Positions 33,878-43,896 of a stretch of DNA of 64,000 nt are shown piece by piece (within the stretch, counting starts at the first letter, position 1; every line of letters starts with the position of its first letter). The DNA is taken from positions 1-64,000 of the forward strand of contig JAKOQB010000143.1 of the NCBI GenBank assembly GCA_029778535.1. The letters run 5' to 3'. Made by a program: the position numbers and the translations under genes. The stretch is from Pseudomonadota bacterium (GTDB taxonomy: Bacteria > Pseudomonadota > Gammaproteobacteria > Burkholderiales > Burkholderiaceae_F). The notes below the pieces were generated by a model that saw nothing but the letters and a program-made list of their open reading frames with translations, did not search any database and was not told where the DNA came from.

Positions 33878-34330
33878 CTACTGCAGCGGCCCCTTCAGCA
33901 GGTCCGCGAACGGCAGCGGCAAGACATTGATGCCCTCTTCCTCGAGCGCCGCCGCCTCTTCCTTCGAAGTGACGCCGCGGATGCCGCGTCCTTCGGCTTC
34001 CTTGTAGTGGATGCGGCGCGCTTCCTCGGCGAAGCGCTCGCCGACGTCCTCGGTGTTGGCGGCGATCTCGCGCGCCATCCTGACGAACAGCGCCTGCATC
34101 TGCGCCGGCGTCGGCATCGCCGCCGCCTGCTGCTGAGTGGCCGGCTTCGGCGCCACCGCGCCGGTCGCCACGTACGGCGCCGACAGCGCCTTGCTCACCT
34201 GATGCGAGCCGCACAGCGGGCAGGTCAACTGGCCGCGCGCGTGCTGCGAGTCGAAATCCGCCGCCGAGCCGAACCAGCCCTCGAACGCGTGCCCGCTGTC
34301 ACAGTGCAGATTGAAAACCTTCAATGCCAT
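33878..34330 (-). CDS. DUF1178 family protein
   Basis: A 150-residue protein of unknown function starting MALKVFNLHCDSGHAFEGWF, the hallmark start of DUF1178. It has a putative metal-binding set of Cys pairs (LHCDSGH near residue 10, TCPLCGS near residue 37), a Pro/Gln/Ala-rich linker, and the conserved C-terminal region EDVGERFAEEARRIHYKEAE. The ATG is only 9 nt after the CCA end of tRNA-Leu on the same strand, with no clear Shine-Dalgarno in those 9 nt. Its mRNA 5' end may thus be produced by tRNA processing. Confidence 0.9.
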   Translation of the reverse strand: MALKVFNLHCDSGHAFEGWFGSAADFDSQHARGQLTCPLCGSHQVSKALSAPYVATGAVAPKPATQQQAAAMPTPAQMQALFVRMAREIAANTEDVGERFAEEARRIHYKEAEGRGIRGVTSKEEAAALEEEGINVLPLPFADLLKGPLQ

Positions 34331-34339
34331 CGCTTTCGC

Positions 34340-34430
34340 TGGTGCCGCGGGCCGGACTCGAACCGGCATGCTTGCTTGCGCTTGCGGCGGATTTTAAGTC
34401 CGCTGTGTCTACCGATTTCACCACCGCGGC
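34340..34430 (-). tRNA. tRNA-Leu (anticodon TAA)
   Basis: A 91-nt class II tRNA with a long variable arm. The acceptor stem GCCGCGG pairs with CCGCGGC, followed by A and encoded CCA. The anticodon loop reads ACTTAAAA with anticodon TAA. The T-loop GGTTCGAGTCC is standard. It is third in a Gly-Cys-Leu tRNA cluster. Confidence 0.97.
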
Positions 34431-34485
34431 TCCGCCCGTCGCGCGCTGGGCGACGGGCGCGCGATCATCGACTTGCGCAAAAGAC

Positions 34486-34559
34486 TGGAGGCGGGGGTCG
34501 GAATCGAACCGGCGTCCACGGATTTGCAGTCCGCTGCATGGCCACTCTGCCACCCCGCC
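34486..34559 (-). tRNA. tRNA-Cys (anticodon GCA)
   Basis: A 74-nt tRNA. Acceptor GGCGGGG pairs with CCCCGCC, discriminator T, encoded CCA. Anticodon loop ACTGCAAAT with anticodon GCA. T-arm GGTTCGATTCC. Middle of the tRNA cluster. Confidence 0.97.
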
Positions 34560-34631
34560 GCTCGATGCATTCTAGCGGCGACCCCGCTTGCGAAAAAATT
34601 CGGGGAAGCGCGTTGCTTCCCCGTTGAGTTC

Positions 34632-34707
34632 TGGAGCGGGAAACGAGTCTCGAACTCGCGACCTCAACCTTGGCAAGGTTGCGCTCTACCAACTGAGCTA
34701 TTCCCGC
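34632..34707 (-). tRNA. tRNA-Gly (anticodon GCC)
   Basis: A 76-nt tRNA. Acceptor GCGGGAA pairs with TTCCCGC, discriminator T, encoded CCA. Anticodon loop CTTGCCAAG with anticodon GCC. First of the cluster, 52 bp after pgsA; the order uvrC-pgsA-tRNA-Gly-Cys-Leu is the same as in E. coli. Confidence 0.97.
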
Positions 34708-34759
34708 AAAGCGGACGCGAATTATAGCGGCGCACCCACTCGTGTCAAAGAATGCCGCG

Positions 34760-35371
34760 TCATTGGTCCAGGTGCGGCCGCGCCATCTTCAGGTAGTAGA
34801 CCATCGAGTAGACGGTCAGCGCAGCGGCGACGTAGATCATCACGGTGCCGATCAGCCGAACGTCGATCACGTCGAACAGGCGGTCGTGGTAGAGCAGCAG
34901 CGGGATCGCGATCATCTGCATGATCGTCTTCAGTTTCCCGAGCCAATGCACCGCGACGCTGGCCGAGGCGCCGACCTGTGCCATCCACTCGCGCAGCGCC
35001 GAGATCGCGATCTCGCGCCCGATGATGATCAGGGCGACGAACGCGTCGACGCGATCGAGCCAGAGCAGCACGATCAGCGCCGCGCACACCATCAGTTTGT
35101 CCGCCACTGGATCGAGGAACGCGCCCAGCCGCGTGATCATCTCGTACTTGCGCGCGTACCAGCCGTCGAACGCGTCGGTCAGCGCGGCGACGGTGAACAG
35201 CGCGCACGCGATCACGTTCTTCCAGTGGATGCCGAGCCACGCATCGGGCAGGTAGAACACGCCGACCACCAGCGGGATCATCGCGATCCGCGCCCAGGTG
35301 AGCCACATCGCGAAGTTGGTCGGCGCCGATGCGGCGCGCGCTTCAGACGGATTGGCCGTGGAGTTGCGCAT
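34760..35371 (-). CDS. pgsA: CDP-diacylglycerol-glycerol-3-phosphate 3-phosphatidyltransferase
   Basis: Integral inner-membrane enzyme committing CDP-diacylglycerol to phosphatidylglycerol. The 203 residues include the CDP-alcohol phosphotransferase signature, DGWYAR then G (RLG) and D...D (AFLDPVADK), plus several hydrophobic segments ([41 protein letters not shown]). The start at 35371 overlaps the end of uvrC by 29 bp. The region [12 protein letters not shown] aligns with the usual N-terminus, so the true start must be upstream of it and 35371 is the best candidate. Confidence 0.94.
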   Translation of the reverse strand: MRNSTANPSEARAASAPTNFAMWLTWARIAMIPLVVGVFYLPDAWLGIHWKNVIACALFTVAALTDAFDGWYARKYEMITRLGAFLDPVADKLMVCAALIVLLWLDRVDAFVALIIIGREIAISALREWMAQVGASASVAVHWLGKLKTIMQMIAIPLLLYHDRLFDVIDVRLIGTVMIYVAAALTVYSMVYYLKMARPHLDQ

Positions 35372-37190
35372 AGATGCGTGCGGCGAGCTTACGCGAAACG
35401 CCTTCGACCCGCGCGATGTCGTCGACCGAAGCGGCCAGCAGCCCGCGCAGGCCGCCGAAGCGCGCCAGCAGCCGCTGCCGGCGTTTTGGACCGATGCCTT
35501 CGAGGTCCTCCAACTGCGAGGTCTGGCGAGCCTTGGCGCGGCGCGCGCGCATGCCGGTGATCGCGAAGCGGTGCGCCTCGTCGCGGATCTGCGCGATCAG
35601 CATCAACGCCTGCGACTCGCGCCCGAGCGAAAGCGGCGCGCGGCCGTCGGCGAACACGAGTTCCTCCAGCCCGATCTTGCGCTCCTCGCCCTTGGCCACG
35701 CCGACGATGATCGACGGATCGAGCCCGAGTTCCTCGAACGCCTGCACCGCCACGCTCACCTGCCCCGCGCCGCCGTCGACCAGCACCAGGTGCGGCATCG
35801 TCGCCTCGCCGCGCGCGGCCGGCGCGTAGCGGCGCGTCAGCGTCTGGCGCATCGCCGCGTAGTCGTCGCCGGGCTCGATCCCCTCGATGTTGAAGCGCCG
35901 GTATTCCGACGGCTGCATCGCGTGGCGGTGGTAGACGACGCACGACGCTTGTGTGGCCTCACCGTGCGTGTGGCTGACGTCGAAGCACTCGACGCGCAGC
36001 GTGGCGGGGTCGGGGTCAGGCAGTTCGAGTCCGAGGGCGTCGATCAGCGCGCGCGTGCGCGCCTGTTGCGAGCCCTCCTCGGCCAGCCGCCGCGCCAGCG
36101 CGAGCTTGGCGTTCGCTTGCGCCATCTCGAGCCAGCGGCGGCGCTGTGCGCGCAGGCCGCCATCGCTGCCGCTCACGATCTGCACCGCGCCGCCCAGCAT
36201 CTGCGCGAGCTCGGCCGCGTCGAGCTCGACGTTGACGACTAACAGCGCCGGCACGCTCTGGCCGATGTAGTGCTGCGAAATAAATGCCTCCAGCACCTCG
36301 GCCTCCTCCACGCCGGCATCGGTGCGCAGCGGGAAGTACGCGTGGTCGCCCAGGTGGCGGTTGCCGCGCACCATCGCCAGGTTCACGCACGCCTGCCCGC
36401 CTTCGGACACGACCGCCAGGATGTCGGCGTCGCTATCGCCGCCGGTCGTTTCGATCGCCTGCTGGTGCAGCACGCGCGACAGCGCGCCCAACTGGTCGCG
36501 CACCGCGGCGGCGCGCTCGAACTGCAGCTCGGCAGAGAATGACTGCATCTTCGCTTCCAGCTCGGCTATCACCTCGTCGGTCTGCCCGCGCAGGAAGCGC
36601 ACCGCGCGATCGACGTCCTGCGCGTACGCGGCCGCATCGATCAGCCCGACGCACGGCGCCGTGCAGCGCTGGATCTGGTGCAGCAGGCACGGGCGCGAAC
36701 GGTGCACGAACACGGTGTCCTCGCAGGTGCGCAGCCGGAACACCTTCTGCAGCACCTGGATCGAGTCCTTGACCGCCCACGCGTTCGGAAACGGGCCGAA
36801 GTAGCGCGCGCGCTTGTCGGTCGCGCCGCGGTAGTAGGCGACGCGCGGGAACTCGTGATCGGTCAGCTTCAGGTACGGATATGACTTGTCGTCGCGGAAC
36901 AGGATGTTGAACTTCGGCGCCAGCGTCTTGATCAGGTTGTTCTCGAGCAGCAGCGCCTCGGCCTCCGAGCGCGTGACCGTGGTCTCGATGCTGGCCACGC
37001 TTGACAGCATCAGCTCGGTGCGCGGACCGACGCCCTTGTTGAAATACCAGGCGACGCGCTTCTTGAGATCGCGCGCCTTGCCGACGTACAACGTCGCGCC
37101 GGCGACGTCCAGCATCCGGTAGACGCCGGGCAGGTGCGGCAGGCGTTCGATGACCGCCTTGGGGTCGAAGTCGACTGGGGATTCGGACAC
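35343..37190 (-). CDS. uvrC: Excinuclease ABC subunit C
   Basis: Makes both incisions in nucleotide excision repair. The 615-residue protein starts at GTG. The N-terminal GIY-YIG nuclease domain is visible as [30 protein letters not shown], followed by a Cys-containing region ([18 protein letters not shown]), the UvrB-binding UVR motif, the RNase H-like domain with its catalytic Asp residues ([20 protein letters not shown] and [11 protein letters not shown]) and tandem helix-hairpin-helix motifs at the end ([20 protein letters not shown]). pgsA follows with a 29-bp overlap. Confidence 0.97.
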   Translation of the reverse strand: MSESPVDFDPKAVIERLPHLPGVYRMLDVAGATLYVGKARDLKKRVAWYFNKGVGPRTELMLSSVASIETTVTRSEAEALLLENNLIKTLAPKFNILFRDDKSYPYLKLTDHEFPRVAYYRGATDKRARYFGPFPNAWAVKDSIQVLQKVFRLRTCEDTVFVHRSRPCLLHQIQRCTAPCVGLIDAAAYAQDVDRAVRFLRGQTDEVIAELEAKMQSFSAELQFERAAAVRDQLGALSRVLHQQAIETTGGDSDADILAVVSEGGQACVNLAMVRGNRHLGDHAYFPLRTDAGVEEAEVLEAFISQHYIGQSVPALLVVNVELDAAELAQMLGGAVQIVSGSDGGLRAQRRRWLEMAQANAKLALARRLAEEGSQQARTRALIDALGLELPDPDPATLRVECFDVSHTHGEATQASCVVYHRHAMQPSEYRRFNIEGIEPGDDYAAMRQTLTRRYAPAARGEATMPHLVLVDGGAGQVSVAVQAFEELGLDPSIIVGVAKGEERKIGLEELVFADGRAPLSLGRESQALMLIAQIRDEAHRFAITGMRARRAKARQTSQLEDLEGIGPKRRQRLLARFGGLRGLLAASVDDIARVEGVSRKLAARIYAQLHGQSV

Positions 37191-37222
37191 GGCGAGAACT
37201 CGAAAGAGGCGGCGCGCGCCTC

Positions 37223-37228
37223 TATAAT
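37223..37228 (+). promoter_or_regulatory. -10 box of the efp promoter
   Basis: A perfect TATAAT lies 54 bp before the efp ATG in the 91-bp uvrC-efp divergent region. No consensus -35 is present at 17 bp, as is common in this group. Confidence 0.45.
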
Positions 37229-37281
37229 CGCTGGCTCACTTCAATGCGGCTCGAATTCTACGAGCCGCCCGCGGACCCGCC

Positions 37282-37848
37282 ATGGCAAAGATTCTTGCGA
37301 CCGAAATTCGCGCCGGAAACCTGATCGAATGGGACAAGCGCCTGTGGCGCGTGCTCAAGCAGTACCACGTACACGTCGGTGGCCGCGGTGGCGCCTACAT
37401 GCAGATCGAAATGAAGGACATCGAGACCGGGCAGAAGCGCAACGAGCGGCTGGCGACCGACGAGAAGATCGAGCGTCCCTACATCGACAAGCGCAAGATG
37501 ACCTACTCGTACCAGGACGGCTCGAGCTACGTGTTCATGGACAACGAGACCTACGAGCAGCTCAGTCTGAGCGCGGAGTTCCTCGAAGGCCAGAGCGGCT
37601 ACCTGCTGCCGAACATGGAGGTCGAGGTCAACTTCCACAATGGCCGCGCGCTCGGCGTGCAGTTGCCGGCGAGCGTGGTGCTGGAAGTCCTCGAGACCGA
37701 ACCGGCGATCAAGAACGCGACCGCGACCACGACCTTCAAGCCGGCCAGGATGGAGACCGGCATCACGGTGCAGGTGCCGCCGTTCGTGAACGCGGGCGAC
37801 AAGATCCGGGTGAATACCGACGACGGGGCGTATATCGAGCGCGCCTGA
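37282..37848 (+). CDS. efp: Elongation factor P
   Basis: Relieves ribosome stalling at polyproline. The 188 residues show the three-domain EF-P layout: the N-terminal KOW-like domain (MAKILATEIRAGNLIEWDKR), an OB domain (TYSYQDGSSYVFMDNETYEQ) and the C-terminal domain ending TGITVQVPPFVNAGDKIRVN. The modification loop reads HVHVGGRGGAYMQ, so Arg35 sits where E. coli has Lys34 (VKPGKGQAF). It is also unlike the NKSGRN loop of EarP-rhamnosylated EF-Ps. No earP, epmA or epmB is in the window. The overall sequence is closer to alphaproteobacterial-type EF-P. Confidence 0.96.
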   Translation: MAKILATEIRAGNLIEWDKRLWRVLKQYHVHVGGRGGAYMQIEMKDIETGQKRNERLATDEKIERPYIDKRKMTYSYQDGSSYVFMDNETYEQLSLSAEFLEGQSGYLLPNMEVEVNFHNGRALGVQLPASVVLEVLETEPAIKNATATTTFKPARMETGITVQVPPFVNAGDKIRVNTDDGAYIERA

Positions 37849-37855
37849 CCGCGCC

Positions 37856-37890
37856 GTGTCATTCCCGCGCAGGCGGGAATCCAGCGATGC
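37856..37890. repeat. CATTCCCGCG-type palindromic repeat
   Basis: ATTCCCGC (37861-37868) and GCGGGAAT (37873-37880) form a perfect 8-bp palindrome around GCAG, within the well-known GTCATTCCCGCG...GCGGGAATCCAG unit found between genes in many proteobacteria. A degraded partner (CTGGAGCC) follows about 30 bp later. It lies between the convergent efp and nagZ genes. No second copy was seen in the window. Confidence 0.65.
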
Positions 37891-37959
37891 GATACAGGCT
37901 GGGTGCCCGCTGGAGCCGGCCCTCGCCCACGATCGGGGGCGGGCACGACACCGGACAGC

Positions 37960-38982
37960 TCAACGGTTGAGGGATTCCAGGTCGCTGCGCGCCGCGCGAA
38001 ACAGTGCGGTCCCCTGCAACGCGCCGATGTCCAGCGCCAGCCCGCGCGGTGTGAGCCGCGCCGCGCGCTCATCGAACGCCGCGTCACGCTTCCAGCGCAC
38101 TGCATTGAGCACCCGCTCGGCGCCTTCCGGGTCGTTGCAGACGAGCACGAAATCGCAGCCGGCATCGAGCGCTGCCTGCGCGCGCGCGACCATGTCGCCG
38201 GCGACCTTGGCACCCTCCATCGACAGGTCGTCGCTGAACACGGCGCCGGTGAAGCCGAGATCCTCGCGCAGGATCTCGCGCAGCCAGCGGCGCGAGAAGC
38301 CGGCCGGCGCGGAATCGACTTCGGGATAGATCACGTGCGCTGGCATCACGCTCGCCAACGATGCGCCGAGCCAGCGATACGGCGCGACGTCGGCGTCCAG
38401 CAGTGCCGGCAGCGCGCGTTCGTCGACCGGCACCGCAACGTGCGAGTCGGCGTGCGCCCAGCCGTGGCCGGGAAAGTGCTTGCCGCAGTTCGCCATCCCC
38501 GCGAGCGACAGGCCGTGGCACAGATGATTGGCGAGCATCGCCACCACGCGCGCGTCGTGATGGAACGCGCGGTCGCCGATCACCGAGCTGCGGCTCCACG
38601 CGAGGTCGAGCACCGGCGCGAAGGTCAGGTCGACCCCGTGCGCGCGCAGCTCCGCGCCCATCACGTAGCCGGCCGATACCGCGACCCGGCACGCGTGCAG
38701 TACGTCGCGGTCCCACAGCCGCCCGAGCGCGTCCATCGCCGGGATCGCGGTGAACGGCGCGGCACGGAAGCGCTGCACGCGACCGCCTTCGTGGTCGACC
38801 GCGATCAGCAGCGGCGGCGCGCGCAGCGAATGGATCTCGTCGCACAGCGCAGCGAGCTGCGCCGGCGATTCGTAGTTGCGCTTGAACAGGATCACCATGC
38901 CGACGAGCGGATGCGCGAGCCGCGCGCGCTCCGCCGCAGTGAGCCGCGGTCCCGCCACGTCGACCACCACCGGTCCGATCAC
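37960..38982 (-). CDS. nagZ: Beta-N-acetylhexosaminidase (peptidoglycan recycling)
   Basis: Cytoplasmic GH3 enzyme that removes GlcNAc from anhydromuropeptides. The 340 residues match the small single-domain NagZ type. Motifs: [34 protein letters not shown], the catalytic-loop histidine motif [15 protein letters not shown] and the nucleophile Asp in [12 protein letters not shown]. The GTG start overlaps the acpS stop (GTGA). Last gene of the long rpoE-to-nagZ run; a palindromic repeat and a GC-rich inverted sequence follow. Confidence 0.96.
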   Translation of the reverse strand: MIGPVVVDVAGPRLTAAERARLAHPLVGMVILFKRNYESPAQLAALCDEIHSLRAPPLLIAVDHEGGRVQRFRAAPFTAIPAMDALGRLWDRDVLHACRVAVSAGYVMGAELRAHGVDLTFAPVLDLAWSRSSVIGDRAFHHDARVVAMLANHLCHGLSLAGMANCGKHFPGHGWAHADSHVAVPVDERALPALLDADVAPYRWLGASLASVMPAHVIYPEVDSAPAGFSRRWLREILREDLGFTGAVFSDDLSMEGAKVAGDMVARAQAALDAGCDFVLVCNDPEGAERVLNAVRWKRDAAFDERAARLTPRGLALDIGALQGTALFRAARSDLESLNR

Positions 38983-39382
38983 GGTTCGCCCTCCTCCACG
39001 ATTTCGGCGATCACGAACGCGGCGGCCACCGAACGCTCGTCGCTGACCGACACCCGCAGCTTCAGCCGCCGCGCGCGCATGAACTCCGCCAGCGCGCCGT
39101 TGGCGACCGCTTCGGGCCGGCCGGATGGCGCATTGAGGATCTGCACCGAACGCCAGCTCATCGGTTGCCGCATTCCAAGCCCGATCGCCTTCGACACCGC
39201 CTCCTTCGCCGCGAAGCGCGTGGCCAGGTACGCAAGCCCGCGCGCTTCCGAACGTCCGCGCCGCGCCTCGAAGCGCTGCGTTTCGTCCGGCCCGAGGATG
39301 CGCTGCGCAAAGCGGTCCCCGTGGCGCGCCTGCGCCTGCGCGATGCGCTCGATCTCGATCAGGTCGATGCCGATGCCGTAGA

Positions 39383-39386
<4 letters not shown>
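38979..39386 (-). CDS. acpS: Holo-[acyl-carrier-protein] synthase
   Basis: Transfers 4'-phosphopantetheine from CoA to acyl carrier protein. The 135-residue protein starts at GTG and has the family motifs [14 protein letters not shown] (metal-binding Asp) and [13 protein letters not shown] (catalytic Glu/Lys). The C-terminal strand [19 protein letters not shown] closes the fold. The start overlaps pdxJ and the stop overlaps nagZ, both as GTGA. A longer in-frame reading upstream lies within pdxJ and is rejected. Confidence 0.95.
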
Positions 39387-40149
<763 letters not shown>

Positions 40150-40153
<4 letters not shown>

Positions 40154-40881
40154 AGCTCTTTTAGGTCCTGCAGGATGCGGCGGGTGTTCAGCGGGCGGCC
40201 GTCGAGATGGTAGCGAATCAACTGCCGCAGCGCGGCCTTGCTCTCGCCCGCCACGCGCGCGTCGGCGAAATCGCCGCGCGCCATCGCGAGCGCGGTGGCG
40301 CCGTGGATCGTCAGCTCGTCGCCGCCGCCGTCGGCGCGCACGAGGCCGCGCGTCGACTCGATCCGGTAGCGCGCGCCGGGCTCGATCGGCGCGCCGTCCT
40401 CGCAATGATCGAGCGCGGGCATGAAGCCGGTCTCGCGCAGCAGCGCCAGTTCGAAGGTTCGCAGCGCCGCGGCCGGCTGCGCCGCGCGCGCGAGTTCGCC
40501 GAGCGCCTGTCCGTACGCGGCAAAGAGCTGCTCGTGCGCATCATTGCGTGCGAGCAGCCGCACCAGCAGCTCGTTCATGTAGAAGCCGGCGAGCAGCGCG
40601 TCGCCGCGCAGCGGCGCCAGGCCGCCGCACCACTCGGCGCGCACGAGGTTCTTGATCTCGGTGCGCCCGCTCCAGCCGACGAGCAGCGGGCAGAACGAAG
40701 TCAGCACGCCGCGGAAGTGCGAGGTCGGCCGCTTGGCGCCGCGCGCGACCAACGCCACGCGGCCGTGGTCGCGCGTGAACACCTCGACGATCAGGCTGGT
40801 CTCGCGCCACGCGTACGAATGCAGCAGGTACGCCGGCTCGTGGTCGACGCGCGCGTCCGACCGCCGCGCCGCGCTATTCAT
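40150..40881 (-). CDS. recO: DNA repair protein RecO
   Basis: Mediates RecA loading and strand annealing in RecFOR repair. The 243 residues begin with the OB fold ([20 protein letters not shown], then [20 protein letters not shown]) followed by the helical C-terminal domain ([20 protein letters not shown]). No zinc-finger Cys cluster is visible, which is usual for proteobacterial RecO. The start overlaps the end of era by 8 bp and the stop overlaps pdxJ as GTGA. Confidence 0.94.
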
Positions 40882-41779
40882 AGCCGAGGCCCTTCAGCGC
40901 CCGCGCATCGTCGGTCCAGCCGCGCTTCACGCGCAGGTGCGTCTGCAGGTGCACCGGCTTGCCGAGCAGGCGCTCGATCTCGCCGCGCGCCAACCGCCCG
41001 ATCTCGCGCAGCTTGGCGCCGCCTTTCCCGATCACGATGCCCTTGTGCGATTCGCGCGCGACCCACAGCGACGCGGCGATCTCGGCGCGGCGCTCGTCCT
41101 CCTGCCACTGGTCGATCGTCACCGCGATGCCGTAAGGCAGCTCGTCGCCGAGCAGGCGGAACGCCTTTTCGCGGATGAACTCCGCGGCGAGGAAGCGCAC
41201 GTTGCGGTCGGTGAACTGGTCGGGGTCGAAGAGCGGCTCGCCTTCGGGCAGCAGTGCTTCGATTTCCTGCAGCAGTTCTTCGAGCTGCCGCTTGCGTTCG
41301 GCGCTGACCGGCACCAGCGCCGCGAAGGAGAAGCGCTGCGCGGATTCCGCCAGCAGCGGCAGCAGCGCGTCGCGGTCGGCGAGCAGGTCGGTCTTGTTGA
41401 TCGCCAGCACCACGTTGCGGCGATCGGAGGGAATCAGCTTCAGCAGGCGCTCGTCGTCGGCGGTCCAGCCCTTCGCCTCGATCACCAGCACGATCGCGTC
41501 GACATCGGCCAGCGCCGCGGACACCTCCTCGTTCATCCGCTTCGTCAGCAGCGACTTGTGGCGCTGCTGGAAGCCGGGCGTGTCGACGAAGATGAATTGC
41601 GTGGCATCGCGCGTGAGCACGCCCACCATCCGCTGTCGCGTCGTCTGTGGTTTGCGCGACGTGATCGAGACACGTTCGCCTACCAGCGCGTTGAGCAGAG
41701 TCGACTTGCCGACGTTCGGCCGTCCGATGATCGCGACGAAGCCCGTGCGCGGCCGCACGTTCGCGTGCGCCTCGAGCAT
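40874..41779 (-). CDS. era: GTPase Era
   Basis: Essential GTPase in 16S rRNA maturation and 30S assembly. The 301-residue protein has G1 IIGRPNVGKSTLLNALVG, G2 near TSRKPQTTRQRMVG, G3 FVDTPGF, G4 NKTD and G5 VSA, followed by the C-terminal KH domain with GIVIGKGGAKLREIG. The start is ATG 41779, which overlaps the rnc stop by one base (TAATG). The region upstream in frame belongs to rnc and is not Era-like. It overlaps recO by 8 bp. rnc-era-recO is a classic operon. Confidence 0.97.
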   Translation of the reverse strand: MLEAHANVRPRTGFVAIIGRPNVGKSTLLNALVGERVSITSRKPQTTRQRMVGVLTRDATQFIFVDTPGFQQRHKSLLTKRMNEEVSAALADVDAIVLVIEAKGWTADDERLLKLIPSDRRNVVLAINKTDLLADRDALLPLLAESAQRFSFAALVPVSAERKRQLEELLQEIEALLPEGEPLFDPDQFTDRNVRFLAAEFIREKAFRLLGDELPYGIAVTIDQWQEDERRAEIAASLWVARESHKGIVIGKGGAKLREIGRLARGEIERLLGKPVHLQTHLRVKRGWTDDARALKGLGYE

Positions 41780-42573
41780 TACGGCTTCTCCGTCGCGGTC
41801 TGCGCGGCGAGCGCCGGGTCGGCCGCGGCACCGCTCGCCGGCGGCGGTGCCATCTCGGCCGCGGCCTCGGCGCCACGCCGCTTGGCGCGCCGCGCGGCCT
41901 GTACGACCGCTTGCGCTTGATCGAGCGCCTGCTTGGCGGCCGACTGCTCGGCCGCGCGCCGGCTGCGGCCGGTGCCGCGCACGCTGATCTCGAGCTTCGG
42001 AATCGCGCACTCGACTTCGAACTCCTGGTTGTGCGCGGCGCCGCGCGTCTCGACCACCGTGTACACGGGCAGCGGCAGGCGCTTGCCCTGCAGGTACTCC
42101 TGCAGCAGCGTCTTGCTGTCCTTGCCGAGCGTCTTCGGGTCGACCGACTTGAGAACCGGCTCGAACAGGCGCGCGATCGTATCGCGCGCCGACTCGAAGC
42201 CGCCGTCGACCAGCACCGCGCCGTAGATCGCTTCCATGGTGTCGGCGAGGATCGACGGGCGGCGGAAGCCGCCACTCTTCATCTCGCCCTCGCCCAGCCG
42301 CAGAAAGTCGGAGAGCTCGAGCTTCTCCGCGATGTCCGCCAGCGATTGCTGCTTGACGAGGTTGGCGCGCAGCCGCGACAGGTCGCCTTCGTTCAGCCGC
42401 GCGTACTTCTGGTACAGCAGTTGCGCGATCGTGCAGTTCAGGACCGCATCACCCAGGAATTCGAGCCGCTCGTTGTGGACCGCCCCGTGGCTGCGGTGCG
42501 TTACCGCCTGTTCCAGCAGCGCCGGATTCTGAAACCTGTAGCCGAGGCGCTGCTCAAGCGCCGCCAGAGTCAT
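41779..42573 (-). CDS. rnc: Ribonuclease III
   Basis: Double-strand-specific endonuclease for rRNA and mRNA processing. The 264-residue protein has the catalytic signature [12 protein letters not shown], a second metal-binding block near [14 protein letters not shown], and the dsRNA-binding domain ([20 protein letters not shown], then [18 protein letters not shown]). About 40 Ala/Pro/Arg-rich residues at the end extend beyond the common length. It lies 24 bp after the DUF4845 gene and overlaps era by one base. Confidence 0.97.
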   Translation of the reverse strand: MTLAALEQRLGYRFQNPALLEQAVTHRSHGAVHNERLEFLGDAVLNCTIAQLLYQKYARLNEGDLSRLRANLVKQQSLADIAEKLELSDFLRLGEGEMKSGGFRRPSILADTMEAIYGAVLVDGGFESARDTIARLFEPVLKSVDPKTLGKDSKTLLQEYLQGKRLPLPVYTVVETRGAAHNQEFEVECAIPKLEISVRGTGRSRRAAEQSAAKQALDQAQAVVQAARRAKRRGAEAAAEMAPPPASGAAADPALAAQTATEKP

Positions 42574-42597
42574 GCCGATTGTCCTTGCGCGCCACGG

Positions 42598-42972
42598 TCA
42601 GGGTTTGCTGCGGGTGCGCGTCGAACCGGAGAAATCAATCACCAGCCGCACGTTGTCCATGATCGGGATCGGATACGAGTACGCGTACGAGATCACCACG
42701 CGGTCGTTCTCCTTGGTGATGTCGAGATCCTTGCCCGAGATCGACTTGATGTCGTCGATGATCACGTAGTTCTCGAACTCGCGCCGGATCTGCTGCACCG
42801 TCGCCCCGTCCTTGTTGATCTTGCGGATCGCCTTCTCGATCGCGATGTATTCGGTGACCGCGGGCACCACCTTGAAGCCGATCACCAGCAGGAACACGAC
42901 GATCAGTCCGACGAACAGTAGCCCGATCAGGCTCAGCCCCCGCTGCCGCTGCCTAGGATTGCCCTTGTTCAT
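42598..42972 (-). CDS. DUF4845 domain protein (membrane-anchored)
   Basis: A 124-residue protein with a basic N-terminus, one transmembrane segment (LSLIGLLFVGLIVVFLLVIG) and a small exported domain (YVIIDDIKSISGKDLDITKE, VISYAYSYPIPIMDNVRLVI). It resembles DUF4845 proteins, which sit between lepB and rnc in betaproteobacteria and some gammaproteobacteria. The N-terminal RGLSLIGLL resembles a pilin-like start, but no prepilin Gly-Phe/Glu motif is seen. Function unknown; position suggests a role linked to protein export. Confidence 0.88.
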   Translation of the reverse strand: MNKGNPRQRQRGLSLIGLLFVGLIVVFLLVIGFKVVPAVTEYIAIEKAIRKINKDGATVQQIRREFENYVIIDDIKSISGKDLDITKENDRVVISYAYSYPIPIMDNVRLVIDFSGSTRTRSKP

Positions 42973-42996
42973 GTCGTCTCCGCCGGTTTCCGACTG

Positions 42997-43896
42997 TCAG
43001 TTGAAGCTGCCGATGCGACTGATATTGCCAAAATTCATCCAGATGAAAAAGGCGCGGCCCACGATGTTTTCGTCGGGAACGAAGCCCCAGAAGCGGCTGT
43101 CCTCGCTGTTGTCGCGATTGTCGCCCATCATGAAGTAATGCCCGGGCGGCACGACGCAGGTTACGCCCCGGCCATCCGGCTGATACCGGCATGCCTGCGG
43201 ATCGGTGTGCTGGCCGGTGGGCATGATCGGCACACCCATCGGGCTTTCGCTCAGGATGATCTTGTGGCTCACCTTGCCGAGCTTCTCGATGTACTCGGCG
43301 TAATACTGCAGCCGCCCCTCGTCGAAGTAACGGCCGTCCGGAATCTCCTCGACCGGCTTGCCGTTGATGACGAGCCTGCGGTCGATGTACTCGACCCGGT
43401 CGCCCGGCAGCCCGATCACGCGCTTGATGTAGTCCTGCGACGGGTTCAGCGGAAAGCGGAACACCATCACGTCGCCGCGCTGGGGTGAACCGATGTCGAT
43501 GATCTTCCTGTTGATCACCGGCAGCCGGATGCCGTACTGGTACTTGTTCACCAAGATCAGGTCGCCGATCTGCAGCGTCGGAATCATCGACCCCGACGGG
43601 ATGCGGAACGGCTCGAAGAAGAACGAACGCAGCACGAACACCAGCAGAATCACCGGGAAAAAGCTCGCTGTGTACTCCAGGTACCACGGGCGGCGCGTGA
43701 TGCGGTCCTCCAGCGCGGAGCGGTCGGCGGCGAGCGCGGCGGTGTTCACTCCGACCTTGCCGGCGTTGCGTGCGTCGAATTCGGCCAGCGCGGCGCTGGC
43801 CGCGGCCAGCCGCGTTTTCCTCAGCCACAGCATGTCGAGCAGCCACATCGCGAAGCTGACGACGAGCAGGATGAACAGGATCAATGCGAAGTTCAT
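42997..43896 (-). CDS. lepB: Signal peptidase I
   Basis: Cleaves Sec/Tat signal peptides at the periplasmic face of the inner membrane. The 299 residues start with a transmembrane segment ([20 protein letters not shown]), a cytoplasmic loop, and a second segment ([17 protein letters not shown]). The catalytic Ser103 is in PSGSMIPTL and the general-base Lys158 in [12 protein letters not shown]. The [16 protein letters not shown] box follows. The start overlaps the lepA stop as ATGA; lepA-lepB is the usual order. Confidence 0.97.
   Translation of the reverse strand: MNFALILFILLVVSFAMWLLDMLWLRKTRLAAASAALAEFDARNAGKVGVNTAALAADRSALEDRITRRPWYLEYTASFFPVILLVFVLRSFFFEPFRIPSGSMIPTLQIGDLILVNKYQYGIRLPVINRKIIDIGSPQRGDVMVFRFPLNPSQDYIKRVIGLPGDRVEYIDRRLVINGKPVEEIPDGRYFDEGRLQYYAEYIEKLGKVSHKIILSESPMGVPIMPTGQHTDPQACRYQPDGRGVTCVVPPGHYFMMGDNRDNSEDSRFWGFVPDENIVGRAFFIWMNFGNISRIGSFN

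Noticed and set aside
34340..34707. tRNA cluster as an integration site
   Set aside because: No integrase, no repeated tRNA 3' end and no foreign genes flank it; uvrC-pgsA-tRNA is a conserved core arrangement.
41779..42573. Ala/Pro-rich tail of RNase III as a fusion or frameshift
   Set aside because: The frame ends exactly at the era start with a TAATG overlap, and low-complexity tails are common in GC-rich rnc genes.
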